Shown: positions 8,674-18,862, counted from the first letter of the stretch. The stretch: DNA of 32,235 nt from Branchiostoma floridae (GCF_000003815.2 NW_023365785.1:92324-124558); one strand, 5' to 3'. The notes: generated by a model not told the origin, from the sequence alone. Made by a program: numbers and translations.

Positions 8674-9056
8674 GTCTGGAGAGTCCTTACGTGTGCGAGT
8701 ACTGCGGGTACACCACTGGGTCGAAACCTGCCTTGATCGGCCACATCAGAATCCATACCGGCGAGAAACCTTACATCTGTGACGTCTGTGGATACAGAAC
8801 GAGAACCTCGTCCAGAATGAATGGCCACGTCCGGATACACACAAACAAGAGGTCCTACCGTTGTGGGCAGTGTACGTATCGTGCCAATAGGAGGGATAGT
8901 CTTGTACGGCACTACCTAACGCACACGGGGGATAAACCGTACCACTGTACACAGTGCGACTACAAGTCCACTCAGAATAGCACGCTCAAGAGACATGTTT
9001 TCTTGGTGCACGAGAAGCCAAAGCGTGTACAAGAAAAGGGAAATGGTGAACCATAG
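8674..9056 (+). CDS. C2H2 zinc-finger protein, second coding exon (fingers 3-6)
   Basis: An acceptor (CCTTTTGTTTCAG) ends at 8673. The exon starts with two nucleotides that complete the single nucleotide left by exon 1, giving Gly692 of the HTG linker. It then runs 126 codons to TAG at 9054-9056, for a total of 818 aa. Four fingers follow: C699/C702/H715/H719, C727/C730/H743/H747, C755/C758/H771/H775 and C783/C786/H799/H804. The last has four residues between the histidines. Linkers are TGEKPY, TNKRSY and TGDKPY. The tail after the last finger is 14 residues and basic. The intron is 673 bp. The phase match, acceptor quality and continuous finger array make the join secure. Confidence 0.85.
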
Positions 9057-9088
9057 TGGTTCAGCTCAGTTCAGTTCATATCCTCGGA

Positions 9089-9225
9089 TAATCTCCAACC
9101 AGATCCACGGCGCGTAATGTATAGTATCAAACTTCTCCGGTGCCCGTTCGACTCCCTTAGCCGGCTACACTCCTTGGCCAGCTTTGATACTATCTTATGG
9201 CACCGTAGGATCTGCTTGGAGATTA
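9089..9225. mobile_element. MITE, TAATCTCC-type TIRs, perfect 9-bp duplication
   Basis: The 137-bp element begins TAATCTCCAACCAGATCC and ends with the matching inverted sequence. Arms of about 45 bp pair at roughly 80%. The flanks are identical 9-mers ATCCTCGGA (9080-9088 and 9226-9234). It lies 33 bp past the zinc-finger stop, probably in the 3' UTR. Related copies are at 11000-11127 and 22378-22816. A 9-bp duplication with long TIRs fits Mutator-like elements. Confidence 0.85.
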
Positions 9226-9234
9226 ATCCTCGGA

Positions 9235-10330
9235 GAGGTGACACCAGTGTCTCCACATGTTCCTGTCCAGTATGATTGCACGGAGCTCGTTGGCCTGTAA
9301 ACCTGCATCCTCCAGCAATAGTAACCATTGTGAGAGCAAAGAAAAACGTGACTGGAACGCCAATTTAATGCTTTAGCACTTACAGTGCTTCAGAATTATG
9401 CACAAAGTCAGTCTTTTTGCAAGTTTGTAAGTTTGTAAATGTATGGCCATCTTAGTCTTAGAAGTGTTGGTCTATTTACTTCTGTTTTTGTATTACCTGG
9501 TACATTCCATGATTCATTTTCTCAACTTTGTCGTAAGCTGTGTATTTGATGATTTGTCCAAATCTGAGAAAACGATTCGCGTTTTTTTAGTTAAACATCG
9601 GTATTGAGCAGAAAGAAAGCCATATTGACGATTGAGTACTATAATCATTGTGCAAGTCGAATTCTTGCAGACAGTCTTCTCCAAAATGCCTCATTTGAGG
9701 AACTGCTTTATACACTGTAACAGTTACGCTCCTACTGTCGTGTCTTAAAACCATCCTCCTAACGCCCGGTCGTATAACACAAGGAGTTTTGACACGGCTG
9801 TGGTCCCTCTGCGTAGGAGAATGCTTAAGATATACCTATTAGAGAAAGGAACTTCCCAATTGGACCACACGTAGCAATAAACGAATGAACTTAATTGAAT
9901 AACTGTTCAGACTAAAAATATGTATAGCAAGCAAAAACAACTTTAAGCGACTAATGTACATGAGATATGCACTAATAGATATATTGCCTAATCTATTGCA
10001 ATGCCTTCTTTATTTAATTTTGTGAGTGTGCACATGTGTATTTTATTAAATGAATCGTTAACAAGAAGAAACACTAATAACGTCTAATAAATTTATTTTG
10101 TATGTGATTATAGCGATATCATATATAACAATTGTTGTTGTTATGAGTATTGATAATTTGGTCACACTTGAAAGTTGAAACGCACTATGTATATGCATTG
10201 AATAACAAACATCACATATGGTTGAGTGCATTCATCATTTGCGTTTTCAAGTAGGAAAAGGCATTATTAAATAGACCTTCAATAGGCAAATTCATCTTCA
10301 ATAGCTTTATTACTAATGGTGTACATGAGT
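9235..10330. other. Unassigned stretch after the zinc-finger gene
   Basis: No coding frame of note. GCAATAAACGAATGAAC near 9874-9890 could be the zinc-finger gene's distant polyadenylation signal or the tail of a decayed retroposon. The rest is AT-rich without clear structure. Confidence 0.35.
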
Positions 10331-10338
10331 AAAAAAAC

Positions 10339-10470
10339 ACATGGAGGAGGACTTTCACTGAGGATCTGAAAAGAGCTGGCATCCCTTGGGTACAGACAGA
10401 AATGGCTACAAACGACAGAGGACGATGGAAGCTTGCTGCCTTATGTGCTTTACGGCACGGGAAGACCTAA
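10339..10470 (+). pseudogene. Retrotransposon remnant, extreme C-terminus of a non-LTR polyprotein
   Basis: A 43-codon frame begins TWRRTFTEDLKRAGIPW and ends ALRHGKT followed by TAA at 10468-10470. The TWRRTF...DL.....W...... D R.RW ...LC..RHG pattern is the characteristic tail of many animal non-LTR retrotransposon proteins. There is no ATG and nothing upstream in frame resembles reverse transcriptase, so this is a short 5'-truncated fragment. Confidence 0.65.
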
Positions 10471-10474
10471 GGTC

Positions 10475-10915
10475 TAAAGTCTAAGGTACATGAGTCGTGA
10501 TGAGTGACTGGTGTGTTGCATTGACGACCATTCACAATTTCTAGACAGTGTCAGCAAATTCTTAGTAATGAACAGGCTAAAACAGTCATGTACCACTCTG
10601 AAATCAAGGGTGAAATATTGTGTTCAACACTAGTCGTAAGTGCTTGGATTTTTCACGCGCGGTAGTTTTTGCCCTGGGCTCGCACTTTCCGAAATCAGAA
10701 ATTCAATCCTCTCCAACATATATGACTCATAATCTGAGATGGGGCCAACCCTGCGATCATATGGATTTACAGAATTTGATCCGTTTTCAAAGGACCATAT
10801 CTTATGTAAAACTAGCACAAAATCAATAAAGCAAACCGGTGGAGGCTAGAATATTGAGGCTCCGGTTATTAACATGTGTGTTCTCTTGCCCTACAATATT
10901 TATTGTCTGTACATC
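10475..10915. other. Unassigned stretch, no supported gene
   Basis: Short overlapping frames on both strands at 10620-10830 show no family resemblance or splice support. A single N is present at 10917. Confidence 0.4.
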
Positions 10916-10918
10916 GNG

Positions 10919-11159
10919 GACAAATAGAGTCAAAAGTACGCAAGGGGAGTCCTCCGGCCAGAGGAGTTATATCTTCATCGTGCTATGGCCGGTCCCGTCT
11001 AATCTCCAAGCAGATCCTACGGTGCCATAAGATAATTTTAAAGCTGACCAAGGAGTGTAGTCGGCCAAGGGAGTCAAACGGAAGTTTGATACTATACATT
11101 ACGCACCGTGGATCTGGTTCGAGATTAGGTCCCCTCGCGTACTATTGACCCTATTTGTC
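10919..11159. repeat. Outer inverted repeat enclosing a MITE
   Basis: Arms 10919-10948 and 11130-11159 are reverse complements at 27 of 30 positions (GACAAATAGAGTC against its mirror). The TAATCTCC-type element at 11000-11127 lies between them, so this looks like one fold-back element interrupted by another. Confidence 0.6.
11000..11127. mobile_element. MITE, TAATCTCC-type TIRs, second copy (reversed)
   Basis: It begins TAATCTCCAAGCAGATCC and ends GGTTCGAGATTA. Its interior matches the copy at 9089-9225 in reverse orientation, including the GTAGTCGGCCAAGGGAGTC block. Flanks GGTCCCGTC (10991-10999) and GGTCCCCTC (11128-11136) agree at 8 of 9, supporting a 9-bp duplication. Confidence 0.8.
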
Positions 11160-11520
11160 AACTACATGCACTAGACCACCGATCCGCAGAGCCGGGTAGA
11201 GGTAATAATAATTATAGGGCTGCTGGCATCAACGTGCGCACTGTAAATCGTACAAAGCAGCTTCAAAATGAGCAAATAAGATTTCTGTAGACCACGCATT
11301 AACATCATGGGTGATATTTTCTGTTTTATAGCCCTCACTGATGCCGTGCGAATAAAAAACGTTTGCCCTCCTAAAAAAGTTGCCTTCATTATTTGCGCAT
11401 TGATACCAGTAAGCTTATAACATAGAAGGTTTTAAAAGACCTGTTAAACAGCATATGCTATGAAAAAATATTTAGAACTAGACAATATTGATGTACGCTC
11501 CGCAATCAGCTAAATTACAA
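11160..11520. other. Unassigned stretch with a short dispersed repeat
   Basis: Around 11347-11392 the sequence GTGCGAATAAA ... AAAAAAGTTGCCTTCAT is shared with about 23757-23803, so part of a dispersed repeat is present. No supported gene. Confidence 0.35.
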
Positions 11521-11522
11521 GT

Positions 11523-12003
11523 AGCGCCCACCCCCTGGAAATAGAGAAGGGGCGGTACAAGAAGTTACCTGCTTGCGCTCTTTGTGAAAGAACATGTATT
11601 TACTAGTCCTGCACGTCAAACATTGTGAAAGACGAAACACAACTTATTTCAAACTGTTCTTTCTACTATCACGAAAGAAAAGGACTTTTGAAAAAGGCCA
11701 CTAAACTCCTACCAAATTCGCCTGTGTTTTACAGACTAAAAGAAAACTACATTCCTCCTAACATCACAGAACCCACACATTATAGAAAAGGTGTGGTCCT
11801 CCGTCTTCTACTGTCTCAGGAAAAGAAGTAAAACCCAACAAGTTACAGTTTAGAGTTAGCTTTTACTAGCGTTAGACTCTAGAGTAGACCTATTCCATAC
11901 TGTTCTACACTATTTGTTTGTTTGTCCCTTTCATGTTACACATGTGTACCTGCAATTAGCCATCGGACAAGAATTTGCAATAAACTATTATCATTATAAT
12001 AAT
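11523..12003 (+). pseudogene. Non-LTR retrotransposon 3' fragment
   Basis: The frame from 11523 begins SAHPLEIEKGRYKK, then CALC, an in-frame TAG, then VKDETQLISNCSFYYHERK, and runs to a stop at 11831. Similar text (LEIDKGR...C..C......D.YHF...CP.Y..ER) occurs in the element near 16020. It marks the zinc-knuckle-like C-terminus of a LINE protein. A 3' UTR follows, ending GCAATAAACTATTATC and an ATT-rich tail near 12000. It is 5'-truncated and carries a nonsense codon. Confidence 0.65.
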
Positions 12004-12228
12004 ATGTTTACTGTAAGTTCTTGCCCGAGAGCTAGTTGCAAGTGACACAAATGACGTATACAGACAATGTTAAACAATATAGTAAGCAACTATATTGAAT
12101 AAGTCTATATTCTAACGCTAAAATGTATCTTATTGGGTTTGACGTCAGTTTTGAGACAGCAGAAGACGTATGGACATAGCCTCAATAGCAGGCTCTCTTA
12201 GGCCTTTTTTTTTAATATACACTTTTGC

Positions 12229-12975
12229 NNNNNNNNNNNNNNNNNNNNNNNNNNNNNNNNNNNNNNNNNNNNNNNNNNNNNNNNNNNNNNNNNNNNNNNN
12301 NNNNNNNNNNNNNNNNNNNNNNNNNNNNNNNNNNNNNNNNNNNNNNNNNNNNNNNNNNNNNNNNNNNNNNNNNNNNNNNNNNNNNNNNNNNNNNNNNNNN
12401 NNNNNNNNNNNNNNNNNNNNNNNNNNNNNNNNNNNNNNNNNNNNNNNNNNNNNNNNNNNNNNNNNNNNNNNNNNNNNNNNNNNNNNNNNNNNNNNNNNNN
12501 NNNNNNNNNNNNNNNNNNNNNNNNNNNNNNNNNNNNNNNNNNNNNNNNNNNNNNNNNNNNNNNNNNNNNNNNNNNNNNNNNNNNNNNNNNNNNNNNNNNN
12601 NNNNNNNNNNNNNNNNNNNNNNNNNNNNNNNNNNNNNNNNNNNNNNNNNNNNNNNNNNNNNNNNNNNNNNNNNNNNNNNNNNNNNNNNNNNNNNNNNNNN
12701 NNNNNNNNNNNNNNNNNNNNNNNNNNNNNNNNNNNNNNNNNNNNNNNNNNNNNNNNNNNNNNNNNNNNNNNNNNNNNNNNNNNNNNNNNNNNNNNNNNNN
12801 NNNNNNNNNNNNNNNNNNNNNNNNNNNNNNNNNNNNNNNNNNNNNNNNNNNNNNNNNNNNNNNNNNNNNNNNNNNNNNNNNNNNNNNNNNNNNNNNNNNN
12901 NNNNNNNNNNNNNNNNNNNNNNNNNNNNNNNNNNNNNNNNNNNNNNNNNNNNNNNNNNNNNNNNNNNNNNNNNNN
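12229..12975. other. Assembly gap (747 N)
   Basis: The sequence is unknown. Frames that appear to cross it are artefacts of the N run. Confidence 0.95.
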
Positions 12976-13231
12976 TTCCATTTTATACAAAAGTTTCTTA
13001 TCATTATCATCTCAGTGGTATAGGAGGTTGAACATATTACCAAACATATTGAATACCGTTACATTAGATTCTTCATTTCTTTTTTCAAATTTTCGTCTTT
13101 GACCTGTTGGTAAATATACCAAAGATTAGATTCCATCATAACTCCACTCACCTGCAGCTGATTGCAGTGCTGTCGCCTGCATGGCCGCGGAGGTCACTGA
13201 CGTCTTCACTGTCGGACAACCGGATGTTTCG

Positions 13232-13440
13232 TACTCTCCAAGCGGAGGTTAGGCTATTTTGTGACGTTTTCTTAGTTGTTTTTATCGGGCTTTGTATTCT
13301 GTTATGTTTTTTGCAAGTCCGCAAGCCAAATAAGTTTTGACCATACAAGATACAATACAAAATAGAAAGCCCGATAAAAACGACTAAAAAACGTTTAAAA
13401 AAAATGAACCAGCAGGAGCCTAACCTCTGCCTGGAGAGTA
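13232..13440. mobile_element. Fold-back MITE, TACTCTCC family
   Basis: The left end starts TACTCTCCAAGCGGAGGTTA and the right end is its near complement (TAACCTCTGCCTGGAGAGTA). Pairing continues inwards through GACGTTTT and TTTTTATCGGGCTTT with their complements, so most of the element can fold on itself. It is the same family as 19117-19308, 19791-19988, 20080-20253 and 23029-23208. No target duplication is recognisable for this copy. Confidence 0.8.
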
Positions 13441-14985
13441 AAATTCTGACCCTCATCCGTTACATCCTCTCGCTGTCGGGTCCAGCAGTGGTGGCCAATC
13501 CGCTACTCGTCCGCTCCTTCCTGCTTCCAGCCTACTTCCTCTCTCCTAAAACATGAAGCAGCCCCGTTGCCGCTTCCCCGGCTATTCTGCGCACTGCATC
13601 CTCCCTAGCTCTTCCTCTTATTAATCTCAGCACTGTCAATAACTTCCAAGCTGACTAGGCTGGGATGCCTCTACAGTCTATACCCCACTTCTTGCGGGAA
13701 TAACCAGGCCTGACATCCTTTCTCTTTACAACACTGTACATAACAGGTCCTGGTACTGTACTAGCTCTCTTTTCTCTCGTGTGCTTCTTCACATCTTTTC
13801 CTCCCACGGCACAGTAAGCTCAATCAGTATGATATTCTTTCTCTCCTCTGACCAGAAAATTGACGTTGACATTAGTAAGTGTTTTCCAAAGTATGTATTC
13901 TTATCTACGTCATATATTTGCTCTTTTTGCAGCTGCTTTGTAAGATCTAAAGCACGGTTGATATTGATGCGCGCGCGGATGTTATCTATATAATAAAACT
14001 AGAGTTCCACGAAATCATACCTTTGCCAAATGAACCAGGTTTGTTATGTAGATAATGTCTTTATGCTACTCATTACATATAATTTAATTGTTATTTGATA
14101 AAGTCACACAAACTCTTATCAACTAGGTTCGGCAACCTCATACCTCATACCTCCATGAAATAAGTATAAGTGCTTCTGTAAATGTTATGCACATGACTTA
14201 CTAGGGGGCTCAAAATCTAATCATCTAGTCTTGGTGCGGACAATACCAGCCAGTACTGACGTAATATCATAAATATCAAAGATTCAAAGATCTCAGGCAA
14301 GAAACAGTCCCTTGAGACTTGCAAAATGTAACAGGCGTCAGGGCAACCCTACAGAGGTGGAGTAGAGATACAGTTTTTTAATGTGGGAATCTCATACTCT
14401 TTATTTATACGCCTCTCGGAGTCTGTTTACTTTAACTTCCTCTTCCTCCCTCACTTCCACTTTGTATGATAGGGGTCAGGTATGTGGTAGGGGTGAGAAC
14501 AATGAAGGTCATGTTCGATAATGGACCCCTAGTGGCTTCCCAAGGTACTGCAGCAAAACTTCAATTTTTTATTATATCTCATTTTATGGACATGCGGTGG
14601 TCGTGATATCTGAGAGGTAGATAGCTCTTTGGGCAGACAGTAAGCGCTATAAGATTGGCCCTAGCGTCATATATCACCGATACATATAACATAACTAAGA
14701 ATGTAAACCTGCGGTAAAGGATTACGCTGTTGATGATATACCTGATTGTTACAAGATGACAAATGTTCACTGTAAGGCACTGTAACACGCACCGCAAAGT
14801 TGACAGACTAATGTATCATTGATGTCAGAAGATTCTACGAATCAAGAGATGATTTCAATGTCCTTTATGGTAAAAAAAAACAGTTCAGAAATGTGCCATG
14901 TTTCACCTCTTGACTTCTTTTGATTCTCCTAATCTTTCTCCGATTTATCTGGTCACCTGAAATTTCATCGAATATATTGTCAAGG
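13441..14985. other. Unassigned stretch, pyrimidine-rich then AT-rich
   Basis: About 13490-13780 is C/T-rich without a convincing frame. Around 13850-13995 a diverged copy of the repeat at 23910-24060 is present (shared TGACATTAGTA, CTGCTTTGTA and TTGATGCGCGCG). The remainder shows nothing I can name. Confidence 0.35.
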
Positions 14986-15029
14986 TGTTAAAGCTTGTTG
15001 CGAATAAAAGATATTTCCACTTTTGAATC

Positions 15030-15405
15030 TAGTCTACCGGCAAAATTTGCCCCTAAAATTGCAGGAAATTGGGATTCAGGGGGACCAGATTTCAAAATTT
15101 CTAAAGTCCCCCTTGGGACGGCTCCCGCCTTCGGCGCTGAACATGGTGGAAATATGCTGCCGGAGCGTCGTTTACAAGCAAAATGTGCCCCTGAAATGCA
15201 GAAAATGAAAAGTTTCAAAGGGTCCAGATTTTAAAAGTTTATCCGCCCTTCAGACGGCTTGCGCTTTCGGTGCTCACGTAGTGAAAATATGTCTCTCAAA
15301 ATGCAGGAAATGGCGTTTCAGATGGTGCAAATTTCAAAAACTCCCCGAAACTACCTTGCGACGGCTCGTACCTTCGGCGCTTGAAATGGTGAAAATGCAT
15401 GTATA
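15030..15405 (+). repeat. Degenerate tandem repeat, about three units of 110-140 bp
   Basis: Units starting near 15038, 15178 and 15291 share GCAAAATTTGCCCCT-like, ATGCAGGAAATGG-like, TTTCAGAGGGTCCAGATTT-like and ACGGCT...CTTTCGGCGCT-like blocks. A fourth related unit lies at about 17960-18062, on the far side of the retrotransposon cluster. The open frames through this region follow from repeat composition rather than a gene. Confidence 0.6.
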
Positions 15406-15549
15406 TTTGTATCGGAAAACTGATCCTAATTGCAGCCGCCATATACTCATATGTCTTAAGAAATACGGTGACAAGCTAAACATAATGCATAATTCGAACA
15501 TACTAAGAAACCAAAACGTGTCGGTAGAGCAACCAACAGCATCATACGA

Positions 15550-16618
15550 AGTTCCCGACTTAGAATATGTTCTCTACAAAATACTACTCCGTGTTTCCAG
15601 AAGCTCCGTCAACGCCGCGGTATGGGGAGAACTAGGAGCTTTCCCATTATACATTGACACCCAGACTCATCTGATAAAATATTGGCTCAGGCTGCAGAAC
15701 ATGTCTAATGACAGAACTGTGAAAAAATCACGATGTAGCTGTCGAAGGACACCAAGATTGGGCTGCACATGTTCAAGATATGCTAAGGCGACATAGATTC
15801 CGAAATATTTGGCTCAACCCTACCGTTGACGCAAATATTTTGGAAACACATTCAAAGAACGCATGAAGGACACATTCCTCTTTGAATGGAAACAAAAAAA
15901 TAAAAAAGAACAATAAACTCAAAGCGTATTCTAAAATAAAATCTCAGTTCGTTATAGAAACTACCTCTTATCTATTCAAAACAAATATTTTGTGAACAGC
16001 ATTACCAAACTGAGAATAAGTGCACACTGCCTCGAAATCGATAAAGGTCGTCAACATAATATACCAACAGATCAGAGACTATGTCCTTCATGTCAAGATG
16101 ACACTAGCATTGAAGATGATTATCATTTCATTATGACTTGTCCTACATACAATGAAGAGAGACAGATGTTAATGCGATCAATCACATGTAAGTCCAATGT
16201 ATGTCTACCACACACATGTGATGACACCTTCAATATACTTTTATCATGTCATGACTCCATATCTATCCACCTAGGTCAATACAATTATCACGCCATGCAA
16301 CAAAGAAACGGTACCATTCATAAATAACGTTTGACAAATATTATGTCGATAATAGCATAGAAGTTCTCAATCTGATGTATGTTATAGTTCCCTTTATTCC
16401 CGCAGATTGCACTCAGTGTAGTTCATAGTATTGTAGTAACTGGAATTGTTGTGATATAACGTATATATTAGACTGTACATTTTGTTGTCTATACATTTCC
16501 CTACATTGTCACTGATACAACTATTGCACAATGAACCATCGTCCTAGTTTGTATTTTTGGGGCGTTACCCTAGTATTATATATATTAAGCTAAAACCATG
16601 TGTATTTTGTGTATCTTT
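15550..16618 (+). pseudogene. Non-LTR retrotransposon C-terminal part, frameshifted
   Basis: The frame near 15585-15720 encodes ILLRVSRSSVNAAVWGELGA...FPLYI...LIKYWLRLQNM, a conserved LINE segment after the reverse transcriptase. It then shifts frame near 15728 (continuing as DVAVEGHQDWAAHVQDM) and again near 15860. The C-terminal cysteine motif follows at 16020-16160 (KLRISAHCLEIDKGR, LCPSC, YHFIMTCPTY), with a stop near 16325. A 3' UTR leads to an AATG-tetranucleotide tail at 16619-16636. Shifts and truncation show it is dead. Confidence 0.8.
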
Positions 16619-16636
16619 AATGAATGAATGAATGAA
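16619..16636. repeat. AATG microsatellite shared by two opposed retrotransposon tails
   Basis: Four AATG units lie where the plus-strand element (ending from the left) and the minus-strand element (ending from the right) meet. Read on either strand they serve as the 3' tail of one element. Confidence 0.7.
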
Positions 16637-17225
16637 GACCTTTATTGTACAATTTTGCCCAACCGAGCTAAGTACAGGTCACAATAAGTCAGGATATATA
16701 CATATAAAAGTGTCACAAATCTAGTCTAACACAAAAATTCGGCTTCTTCTCGCTTCTTGTGTAGTGAAAAATGTGAAAATGTATGGGTTTCGCTATTGTC
16801 GGTTTGTCAAAACGCATGAGAAATATAAACTTGTCAGTGCTACTCATGTGTCTAAAATGAGGGAATCTACTTTCTATATAACTAAATAGAGTATTTCTAT
16901 CATACGCATACATATCACAATCAACAGTGAAGTGTACTTCATCTTCTACCATGTTTGAGGTACAAAATTGGCAGACTCTTTGTTCTAGAGGAGTGCGGCT
17001 GTGCCTTCCTGATTCAATTCGCAGTCGGTGGCAACTGATTCTTAGTTTAGCAATGGTAGTTCTATGCCGAATGTTTGCAATTTTCAAGTACTGCTCTTCA
17101 TTGTATGTGGATTTCAGTAGTCTTATATAGAAATGCTTTAATAGAAATGCCACTAACATTTTTTGAGTTAACATTGGAATGAAACCTCTACACAGAAGTT
17201 TTTTCAATCCCTCAGCCAACCACAC
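16637..17225 (-). pseudogene. Non-LTR retrotransposon C-terminal part, minus strand
   Basis: The minus-strand frame 17225-16713 contains YLKIANIRHRTTIAKLRIS, CHRLRIESGRH, VCQFC and VEDEVHFTVDCDMY, the same C-terminal signature as the plus-strand copy but clearly diverged, so it comes from another subfamily. A UTR with ACAATAAAGG and a CATT tail ends at 16637. The N-terminal side stops abruptly near 17225, where plus-strand endonuclease sequence begins. Confidence 0.75.
17201..17218. repeat. 18-bp duplicate of 17319-17336 at a rearrangement junction
   Basis: The 18-mer TTTTCAATCCCTCAGCCA occurs here, next to the break between the minus-strand C-terminal piece and the plus-strand endonuclease piece. 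It occurs again at 17319-17336 inside the endonuclease piece. An exact 18-bp match at 118-bp spacing suggests templated filler DNA. Confidence 0.6.
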
Positions 17226-17235
17226 ATTATAGATA

Positions 17236-17604
17236 GACTGAATAACCTTTCACTTAGAGGAACCAAAAGCGCAGCCCACGACATTGAAAACTACGTCTCG
17301 GACCTTAGCTCAGTATTATTTTCAATCCCTCAGCCATCTCTTTTAGAGGAAGAGATATGTAAATACAGTTCTCAGAGTTTCATCCTACTAGGCGGTGACC
17401 TAAATTCTCGTTTAGGAAATTTACAAGATTTCGTTGAAGATGACACTTTCTGTGATAATCACCCGAATAACTTCTCAAACATTACATTAGATAGACAACA
17501 CATGGATCAAGCTCCCCCCAACAAGTTTGGCAGATTTGTGGCTGATTTATGTATTCAAGGAAATCTTAAAATTCTTAACGGCAGAATAGCCGGTGATCTA
17601 CAAG
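17236..17604 (+). pseudogene. Non-LTR retrotransposon endonuclease-domain fragment
   Basis: A plus-strand frame without a start codon runs from about 17250 to a stop at 17612. It contains the APE-type endonuclease core SFILLGGDLNSRLG, then NKFGRFVADLCIQGNLKILN. The GDLN/NSR motif is the phosphodiesterase-family Asp-x-Asn signature. The piece is inverted relative to the reverse-transcriptase and C-terminal pieces on each side, and joins the former at a four-base overlap (CAAG, 17601-17604). Confidence 0.75.
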
Positions 17605-17905
17605 ACAACTCATAATGGAGATACCCCGATAGTTGTCTGGGACTGAGGTATCACCTGACTTGTGTATTGGTACTATATGACTAAGTGACCATTCTTTGGG
17701 AAAGTATCCGTTTTGCAAACATGAATTGAAGAGATGAAGAAGTGTTTTTTGGAGGATTGGTTTACCACATTTCAGCATTTCATTTGTAATCATATCACCA
17801 CCACTAGATTTGCTGTTTTTTAGTTTGGAGATGGCTATATCCAGTTCCTTAGCTGATATCAGAGAGTCCAAAAAGGAATTCTCCGTAGGAGGGAGAGGGG
17901 AGGGA
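17601..17905 (-). pseudogene. Non-LTR retrotransposon reverse-transcriptase fragment (N-terminal motifs)
   Basis: The minus-strand frame encodes SAKELDIAISKLKNSKSSG, then GDMITNEMLK, FNSCLQNGYFPKEW, IVPIHKSGD and DNYRGISIMSCL. These are reverse-transcriptase motifs 0 to 2a of LINE type. The frame stops matching right where the opposite-strand endonuclease starts, so the catalytic FADD-type motif is absent. Confidence 0.85.
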
Positions 17906-17936
17906 AAATGAGGTTGAACATTTTTTTATTTACACG

Positions 17937-17956
17937 TTAATAGAAATGCCACTAAC
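17937..17956. repeat. 20-bp duplicate of 17138-17157
   Basis: TTAATAGAAATGCCACTAAC is found here and at 17138-17157, inside the minus-strand C-terminal piece. This copy sits between the end of the reverse-transcriptase fragment and the resumed tandem repeat, and looks like a short templated insertion. Confidence 0.6.
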
Positions 17957-17959
17957 CTT

Positions 17960-18062
17960 AGCTTAGTGTACCAGCAAAACTTGTCAATCAAAATACAGGA
18001 AATAGTCTTTCAGAGGGTCTAGATTAGACACGTGCTTGCCTCCGGGCCCTCCTAGTAGGGGG
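17960..18062 (+). repeat. Isolated unit of the 15030-15405 tandem repeat
   Basis: CCAGCAAAACTTG, ATACAGGAAATAG, TTTCAGAGGGTCTAGATT and a GC-rich end (GCCTCCGGGCCCTCCTAG) match the order and orientation of the units left of the retrotransposon cluster. Confidence 0.5.
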
Positions 18063-18350
18063 TTTGATTATACAACATTTCCGCCCCAACTAAAAATTGG
18101 TGCCGCCGCCTCTGCACCTATAGACTGTATTGCAGGTTCCTTTTTTAATCTCCTTGGTGTCACTATCTCGTTGTCCCGGGTTTCATTAGCCTCACAGAAT
18201 CCCACACCTGGATGTTAGGTGGGTCGATTTAGTCAAGCAAAAGTAATAGGCTAAAAGTTGGCAAAATATAAAGTGCTATTTGTGTGATGAAGACTAGTAT
18301 CTGATAGAATTATTTCCAGATCGGTGATATCGACTGTGTTGCCGTCGCCA
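18063..18350. other. Unassigned stretch, no supported gene
   Basis: Proline-rich reading frames here come from the GC-rich repeat end. TTAATCTCCTTGGTG near 18145 resembles half of the miniature palindrome family but has no clear partner. Confidence 0.35.
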
Positions 18351-18355
18351 TTATT

Positions 18356-18610
18356 ATGTTACCTTCACAGAAGGGAACATATCTGTTTTTGCTTTGTTTC
18401 TTCTTCTCCGCACAAATAAGGTCAACGACCTGGACCAGACGGCTGTCACCATGGTAACCGGTAAAGTAGCAGGCACCATGTGGTGTCCGGTTACATAATG
18501 TAGCAAATGTCAGATCTAGAGGGGCTTGGGTCACTACATTTAGAAACGTGTTCAAATAAGAATGAACAAAACAGTTGCCAGTGTTAGACTACAACATGTG
18601 AAGGTAACAT
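18356..18610. repeat. Inverted-repeat element with 14-bp termini
   Basis: ATGTTACCTTCACA at 18356-18369 is the exact complement of TGTGAAGGTAACAT at 18597-18610. GGTTACATAATG in the interior is a related motif. It is probably a small decayed MITE. Target duplication not recognisable. Confidence 0.5.
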
Positions 18611-18862
18611 TCTGTATTTGCTTGCAAATATTACCTTTCTAGTTTTGATTCCTTTCGCTTAAATCTAAAAGTCGTTTTTCAGCATTCCAGAAATTCCAGA
18701 ATACATATCTTTCTTAGTATCAGCAAGATGTAAACTAAGTAAGTACTCAACTCGGCACAAAAAGTTTGGAATATCAACTTCGATTGATCATATTTCCGTT
18801 GTTTCTGCATCAATTTCATTGTATTACATATCAATAGAAAGCTTGTTTGCTTCTCTAGAGCT

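Noticed and set aside
12145-13102. Long open frames on both strands around 12145-13102
   Set aside because: They consist almost entirely of N. The few real residues at the ends show no coding character.
15281-15540. N-terminal part of the 171-codon frame
   Set aside because: The first part translates the tandem repeat. Only the section after about 15550 resembles a retrotransposon protein.
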